Source of the DNA: Acidimicrobiales bacterium
Lineage (GTDB): Bacteria > Actinomycetota > Acidimicrobiia > Acidimicrobiales > SHLQ01
Reading direction: 5' to 3'
DNA length: 59,429 nucleotides
NCBI GenBank assembly: GCA_020629375.1
Contig: JAHDDK010000022.1
Span: forward strand, 1-59,429
Shown: in pieces, positions 55,567 through 59,429 of the stretch
Layout: each line of letters starts with the position of its first letter
Numbering within the stretch: the first letter of the stretch is position 1
The notes under the pieces: generated by a model
The model's input: only the letters and a program-made list of their open reading frames with translations
Database searches by the model: none
What the model was told of the DNA's origin: nothing
Program-made: the position numbers and the translations under genes

Positions 55567-56724
55567 TCAGAGACGAATACCGAACGCAGCCGCTGCTGTC
55601 GTGACATCGATGCCGCGGGCCGCCGCGTCATCGAGGACAGCCAGGGCGCCCGGAACGTCGAGATCGTCGTCGAGGGGAGCGTGAGCCTCCTCGACGGCGA
55701 GTTCGGTCGATCCACCCATCGCCTGCCGCCACCGGTCGAGCCGCGCCGTCGCCTCGCTCAACAGCCGATCTTCCCAGGTCCACTCCGGAGTCCGATAGTG
55801 CTGGGACATGACGGCGGTCCTGACAGCAACTGCTTCGTACTGCTGCACCAGTTCGTGGACGAAGATGAGGTTTCCGGTCGACTTTGACATCGGCTCGCCT
55901 CGAAGGTGAACGCACGCCTGATGCATCCAGATCGATGCACGGTCGCCGCCCGGAAGAACCGACGTGATCGCCGCGCAGAACTCGTGATGGGGGTACACGA
56001 GATCGCATCCGCCTCCTTGGATGTCGACACCTCCCATCTCCCGTAGCGCCAACGCCACACACTCGATATGCCAGCCTGGCCTACCTCTCCCCCATGGGCT
56101 CTCCCATTCGGGTTCGCCGGGCTGAGACGGCTTCCACAACACGCTGTCGAGCGGGTGACGCTTCCGCAGGTCGTGTGGATCTTCTCCTCGACGCTCCCCG
56201 ATCGTCCGCATGTCGACTCGGGTGTATCCCGACACAGATCCGAAGGTCTCGGCGGAGCTGCGATCGAAGTAGACCCAATCGTCCACCTGATAGGCCGCAC
56301 CATCGCCCAACAGCTGATGAATGAGGCCTCGGATGTCCGGGATTGCGGAGGTCGCACGAGGTTCGCTCCACGGATCCAGAACGCCGAGTGCATCGAGGTC
56401 GTCATCGAATCGGCGCTTCTGTCCGAACGCGAGATCGAGGTAGTGGATGCCATCGCGTTTCGAGCGGGCGAAGAGATCGTCGTCGACATCGGTGATGTTG
56501 CGGACCAGGCGAACCTCTCGTCCGCGGTGCAGAAGGTGACGTTGCAGCACGTCGTAGGTCACGTAGGTCGCCGCGTGCCCCAGATGGGTCGCGTCGTACG
56601 GAGTGATCCCGCAGGTATAGACCCGAATCGGTTCGGTATCGGGTACTGGGACCGAGCGAGCCTGAGCCGTGTCGTGCAACATCACCGTGCCCGCGGGTGC
56701 CGCCGGGCTCTCCGTCGTCGTCAT
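55567..56724 (-). CDS. mshC: Mycothiol ligase MshC (cysteine:GlcN-inositol ligase)
   Basis: This protein of about 385 residues joins cysteine to GlcN-Ins in mycothiol synthesis. It is related to cysteinyl-tRNA synthetase but lacks the anticodon domain. The signature YTCGITPYDATHLGHAATY, with the HIGH-like HLGH and a zinc Cys, distinguishes MshC. Other zinc ligands lie in GWHIECVALAL and YPHHEFCAAI. The KMSKS loop reads EPMSKSTGN, with Pro at the first Lys. ATG 56724 is chosen; ATG 56730 is an alternative. It diverges from fabI. Confidence 0.93.
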   Translation of the reverse strand: MTTTESPAAPAGTVMLHDTAQARSVPVPDTEPIRVYTCGITPYDATHLGHAATYVTYDVLQRHLLHRGREVRLVRNITDVDDDLFARSKRDGIHYLDLAFGQKRRFDDDLDALGVLDPWSEPRATSAIPDIRGLIHQLLGDGAAYQVDDWVYFDRSSAETFGSVSGYTRVDMRTIGERRGEDPHDLRKRHPLDSVLWKPSQPGEPEWESPWGRGRPGWHIECVALALREMGGVDIQGGGCDLVYPHHEFCAAITSVLPGGDRASIWMHQACVHLRGEPMSKSTGNLIFVHELVQQYEAVAVRTAVMSQHYRTPEWTWEDRLLSEATARLDRWRQAMGGSTELAVEEAHAPLDDDLDVPGALAVLDDAAARGIDVTTAAAAFGIRL

Positions 56725-56774
56725 GACCATGGTCTCCAAGTATGGTTCGCCGCAATCACGGGGAGGACTCGACA

Positions 56775-57542
56775 ATGGGATTGCTCGACGGAAAGAACAT
56801 CCTGATCACCGGCGTGCTGACGGATGCGTCACTCGCGTTCGGTGTTGCGGCGCTGGCCCAACAGGAGGGAGCGAACATCGTTCTCACGGGCGCAGGGCGC
56901 GGTCTTCGCCTCACCGAAAGGACCGCACGCAAGCTGCCCGTCGAACCCGAGGTCCTCGAGTTCGACGTGACCGATCCCGAGCACGTGCCAGCGCTTCGGA
57001 GCCACCTCGAGTCGAGCTGGGGGCGCGTCGACGGCGCGCTCCATGCGATCGGATTCGCCCCCGAGTCGTGTCTGGGCGAGGACTTCATGAGCGCTCCGTG
57101 GGAGGACGTGAAAACGGCCCTCGAGATCTCGGCCTACAGCTACAAGACCCTGGCCGAGGTTGTCTGCCCATTGATGACAGACGGCGGGTCGATCGTCGGC
57201 CTCGATTTCGACGCCACCGTGTCGTGGCCGGCGTACAACTGGATGGGTGTCGCCAAGGCGGCGCTCGAATCGGCCAACCGCTATCTCGCCCGAGCGCACG
57301 GCGCGGACGGCATCCGATTCAACCTGGTCGCCGCTGGCCCCATTCGAACCATCGCGGCCAAGTCGATCCCCGCCTTCACGGCGTTCGAGGACGTGTGGGA
57401 CGACCGTGCACCGCTCGGCTGGGACGTGCGGGACAGCAGCGCAGTCGCGAGGTCCACCGTCGCCTTGCTTTCGGACTGGTTCCCGATGACGACCGGGTCG
57501 ATGATCCACGTCGACGGCGGCTACCACGCCACCGGCGCCTGA
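56775..57542 (+). CDS. fabI: Enoyl-ACP reductase, InhA-like
   Basis: The 255-residue NADH-dependent reductase completes each fatty-acid elongation round. It starts MGLLDGKNILITGVLTDAS, very like InhA, and contains HAIGFAPES, the catalytic YNWMGVAKAALES (Tyr and Lys) and LVAAGPIRTIAAKSIPAF. GGAGG lies 8-9 bases before ATG 56775; an upstream in-frame ATG at 56742 lacks family similarity. It is encoded 14 kb from the fabD-fabF operon and divergently from mshC. Confidence 0.96.
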   Translation: MGLLDGKNILITGVLTDASLAFGVAALAQQEGANIVLTGAGRGLRLTERTARKLPVEPEVLEFDVTDPEHVPALRSHLESSWGRVDGALHAIGFAPESCLGEDFMSAPWEDVKTALEISAYSYKTLAEVVCPLMTDGGSIVGLDFDATVSWPAYNWMGVAKAALESANRYLARAHGADGIRFNLVAAGPIRTIAAKSIPAFTAFEDVWDDRAPLGWDVRDSSAVARSTVALLSDWFPMTTGSMIHVDGGYHATGA

Positions 57543-57597
57543 GCGACAGTCTCGCCAGACCGATCCTGAGCCTGCTCAACGGCGCGCTCGAAACTGT

Positions 57598-58251
57598 TCA
57601 ATCCAGGCGCTGGACGGAAACGAAGATGACGCCGGTCCGAACGGCGACGGTCACGGCTTCACCGGTCGACACGTTGCTCACGCCGAGGGCCTCGAACGGA
57701 CTGAGTGTCGCATCGCCCAACGGCCACTTGAGACCCGTCGTCGACACACCCGATGCTTCCCCACCCCAGGGATGGATCGACACGAGCTGACCGGGTGACA
57801 CGTCGAGTGACACCGAGTCGGCAACCACATAAATCGTCTCCTCCGACAGCCACACACGAACCGCTCCGCCCGACCGCCTGGCATACCCGGCGAGTGCCGC
57901 CCAGTTTCCGATCTGATGGTCGACCCGCCCGCCGGCCACTCCCGTCACGACAAGTTCGTGGCCCGGGTAGCGGACGATGACTTCGTCCAACGCGAGCTCC
58001 AGGTCGGTCCGGTCCTTGTCGGCCAGAAAGGACACGACTGCCCCTCCGGCCGCACGAAACGCGTCCACCCGTGCTGGCGCCGCCGAGTCGAGGTCACCGA
58101 CGAGCAGATCGACGTCGAGCCCGAAATCCAGCGCAGCCGCCAAGCCTCCATCGCACGCCACGATGACGTCATCGAGCTTCACCTCGCCAACCCAATCAGT
58201 CGGTGGCGGATCGCCGGCCGCGATCAGATGTACCCGTTGCACCCGGCTCAC
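57598..58251 (-). CDS. Thiamine pyrophosphokinase
   Basis: The 217-residue enzyme transfers pyrophosphate from ATP to thiamine. Motifs are VIVACDGGLAAALDFG, DLLVGDLDSA, SFLADKDRTDLELALDEV and VTGVAGGRVDHQIGNW. The C-terminal domain has the SIHPWGGEASGVSTTGLKW pattern that binds thiamine. It converges on fabI and follows the protease gene by 24 bp. Confidence 0.93.
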   Translation of the reverse strand: MSRVQRVHLIAAGDPPPTDWVGEVKLDDVIVACDGGLAAALDFGLDVDLLVGDLDSAAPARVDAFRAAGGAVVSFLADKDRTDLELALDEVIVRYPGHELVVTGVAGGRVDHQIGNWAALAGYARRSGGAVRVWLSEETIYVVADSVSLDVSPGQLVSIHPWGGEASGVSTTGLKWPLGDATLSPFEALGVSNVSTGEAVTVAVRTGVIFVSVQRLD

Positions 58252-58275
58252 CCTAGAAGTCGCGCGGACCGCCCG

Positions 58276-59022
58276 TCAGCCAGGAAGATGCTCGATCGGG
58301 ACCGCAAGCGTGACGCCCGATGTCCGCTCAACAGCGACGATCACAGCGAAGACGCGACCCTGGTCGTCGACGACAGGACCACCAGACCAACCGGTGGACA
58401 CGGCTTGATCGAGCACCAGAACATCGGGGCGGCCGATCCCAAACTCCACGCCGTCGCGTCGAGCAAGCACCTGAGCGGTCACGATCTCGAGACGCCCCGA
58501 CTCGGGGATTCCGGCCATCACCACCGTCGAACCAACCGCAGGCACCTGCGGAGCCAGCGACGCCCGCGCTCCGAACAGTCCAGTCGAATCGAGGTCCGAT
58601 AGATCCACCGAAGCGAGGTCGTGCAGCCGCGACACCGTCGTCACTGGCGCATCTGGCGCATCGAAATCGATCAGGAACGGATCATCAACATCGCCGAGAC
58701 CGATCCCTCGAGCATCGACCAGCGCATGCGCCACCGTGACGATGCGTCCGTCTTCAAGAGCAAACGCCGTACCCCCCTCCGTGAGGTGTCTCGTGTACGA
58801 CGTGAGCCGAGTGACCGTGTTCGGATCGAGCACGTCAGCGCCGGCGGCCACGACCGCCGCCGGCGCCAACTGCACCTCCGGAGCACCCGGAGCCGACGTT
58901 GGGGTTTCGTCGGCGAAGGCCAATCCGAATGACGTCGTGCCGACAAATCCTGCTGCCATGCACAAGAACAGCAAGATCGGCAGACGCAGTGTTGCGCCAG
59001 ACGTCGTTCGGTTGGCCTCCAC
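58276..59022 (-). CDS. Secreted or membrane-anchored trypsin-like serine protease
   Basis: The 248-residue protein has an N-terminal signal peptide or anchor (about 13-35, LPILLFLCMAAGFVGTT). A chymotrypsin-fold domain follows, with a complete candidate triad: His in IVTVAHALVD, Asp in LASVDLSDLD, and Ser in STGWSGGPVVDDQG (GxSGGP). It looks like the small S1/S1C proteases without a PDZ domain. Extracytoplasmic proteolysis is likely; the substrate is unknown. Confidence 0.82.
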   Translation of the reverse strand: MEANRTTSGATLRLPILLFLCMAAGFVGTTSFGLAFADETPTSAPGAPEVQLAPAAVVAAGADVLDPNTVTRLTSYTRHLTEGGTAFALEDGRIVTVAHALVDARGIGLGDVDDPFLIDFDAPDAPVTTVSRLHDLASVDLSDLDSTGLFGARASLAPQVPAVGSTVVMAGIPESGRLEIVTAQVLARRDGVEFGIGRPDVLVLDQAVSTGWSGGPVVDDQGRVFAVIVAVERTSGVTLAVPIEHLPG

Positions 59023-59124
59023 AGATCAAGGAGTACCACTGGTGGTTTCACCCAGTCATGGGCCCGTCGGCCCGATGTCGCGACAATTCGGCGAGTGCAG
59101 GCGACGCCAACCCGCAATCGAGAC

Positions 59125-59319
59125 CTACTCGAAGTCGAGATGCAGGTAGTCGTCCTCGCGCAACGAAAAGGCCGTTCGCAGCGACACACCACGCTCGCCA
59201 CAGTTCCAACAGGTGTCGTCCTCATCAGAGGTCCAGGCCACCTCACACGGTGCACACCGGAACCGGACACGCTGATGCCGAAGCAAGGGGTGTGAAGCCA
59301 CGGTTTCCTGCGCACTCAT
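59125..59319 (-). CDS. Small zinc-ribbon protein
   Basis: The 64-residue protein contains FRCAPCEVAW and DTCWNCGERG, two CxxC pairs 15-16 residues apart that should hold one zinc ion. The C-terminus is acidic (REDDYLHLDFE). It is too small for an enzyme and could bind nucleic acid or a protein partner (inference). It is 102 bp upstream of the protease gene and divergent from tRNA-Val. Confidence 0.7.
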   Translation of the reverse strand: MSAQETVASHPLLRHQRVRFRCAPCEVAWTSDEDDTCWNCGERGVSLRTAFSLREDDYLHLDFE

Positions 59320-59378
59320 GCAGTCCTGTTCGGCAGGTGTCCGACCGACATGAGTGTCCGCTACAGTGCTGGGTTCCC

Positions 59379-59429
59379 GGGCCGTTAGCTCAGTTGGCTA
59401 GAGCGCTGCCTTCACACGGCAGAGGTCAC
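59379..59429 (+). tRNA. tRNA-Val (anticodon CAC), cut by the window edge
   Basis: The first 51 bases are present: acceptor strand GGGCCGT, U8-A9, a D arm with AGCTCAGTTGGCTAGAGC, and an anticodon stem CTGCC/GGCAG around TTCACAC. The anticodon is CAC at 59413-59415, reading GUG (Val). The T arm and 3' acceptor strand lie beyond the window. TACAGT at 59362-59367 is a candidate -10 box. Confidence 0.9.

Overview
The window looks like a chromosomal segment of a high-GC, monoderm actinobacterium. The mycothiol ligase mshC, an InhA-type enoyl reductase, a phosphatidylinositol-mannoside (PIM) gene set (pgsA-patA-pimA), an ANTAR regulator and the order yebC-pdxT-pdxS...pimA-patA-pgsA...HIT-thrS all point that way. 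That last order matches the Rv2603c-Rv2614c neighbourhood of Mycobacterium tuberculosis as I remember it. The overall character suggests class Acidimicrobiia (Ilumatobacter-like), but this is inference. Almost all of the window is coding. I see no insertion sequence, integrase, phage gene or CRISPR array, and no stretch over 300 bases lacks a gene or RNA.

Layout. 1-1.8 kb: the tail of an oxidoreductase converging on an oligopeptide-type ABC solute-binding lipoprotein. 1.9-10.1 kb (minus strand): uvrC, a membrane-anchored beta-propeller-like protein, a methyltransferase, rapZ, then gap-pgk-tpiA-secG. This is the usual actinobacterial uvrC-to-secG block, but yvcK and whiA are missing between rapZ and gap. 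10.2-15.6 kb: a surface-glycan-like island between uvrC and uvrA, holding an SpsF-like cytidylyltransferase homologue, a tiny one-helix protein, a membrane sulfatase/phosphoethanolamine-transferase-like enzyme, a NoeA-like methyltransferase and a GT87 glycosyltransferase. 15.6-21.2 kb: coaE-uvrB-uvrA.

21.3-32.5 kb: a Tad (Flp) pilus locus. It holds cpaB, tadZ/cpaE, tadA, a tadB fused to a von Willebrand A-like domain, tadC, a NarL-type response regulator, a GT87 glycosyltransferase and two identical flp pilin genes on a perfect 294-bp tandem duplication. A convergent GAF-containing histidine kinase closes the locus. 32.7-38.4 kb: rpsA, polA, an ANTAR response regulator with a coiled-coil partner, and a DUF3105-like lipoprotein. 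38.5-43.6 kb: tRNA-Leu(CAA), then a type II fatty-acid synthesis operon fabD-fabH-fabG-acpP-fabF and a Nudix hydrolase. FabD carries an extra C-terminal biotinyl-like domain, and a perfect 14-bp palindrome precedes the operon.

43.6-54.2 kb: yebC, pdxT, pdxS, a DUF3048 lipoprotein, an M48-like protein that has lost its HEXXH motif, pimA, patA, pgsA, two hypothetical genes, a HIT hydrolase and thrS. 54.3-59.4 kb: a secreted RTX repeat protein, mshC, an InhA-like fabI, thiamine pyrophosphokinase, a trypsin-like protease, a small zinc-ribbon protein and the start of tRNA-Val(CAC).

Together the genes cover central glycolysis, nucleotide excision repair, lipid and PIM synthesis, redox-thiol synthesis and cell-surface structures. 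The most unusual content is the Tad locus (VWA-TadB fusion, embedded glycosyltransferase and two-component system, duplicated pilin), the FabD fusion and the uvrC/uvrA surface island. All functional calls come from reading translated sequence by eye; no database search was run.
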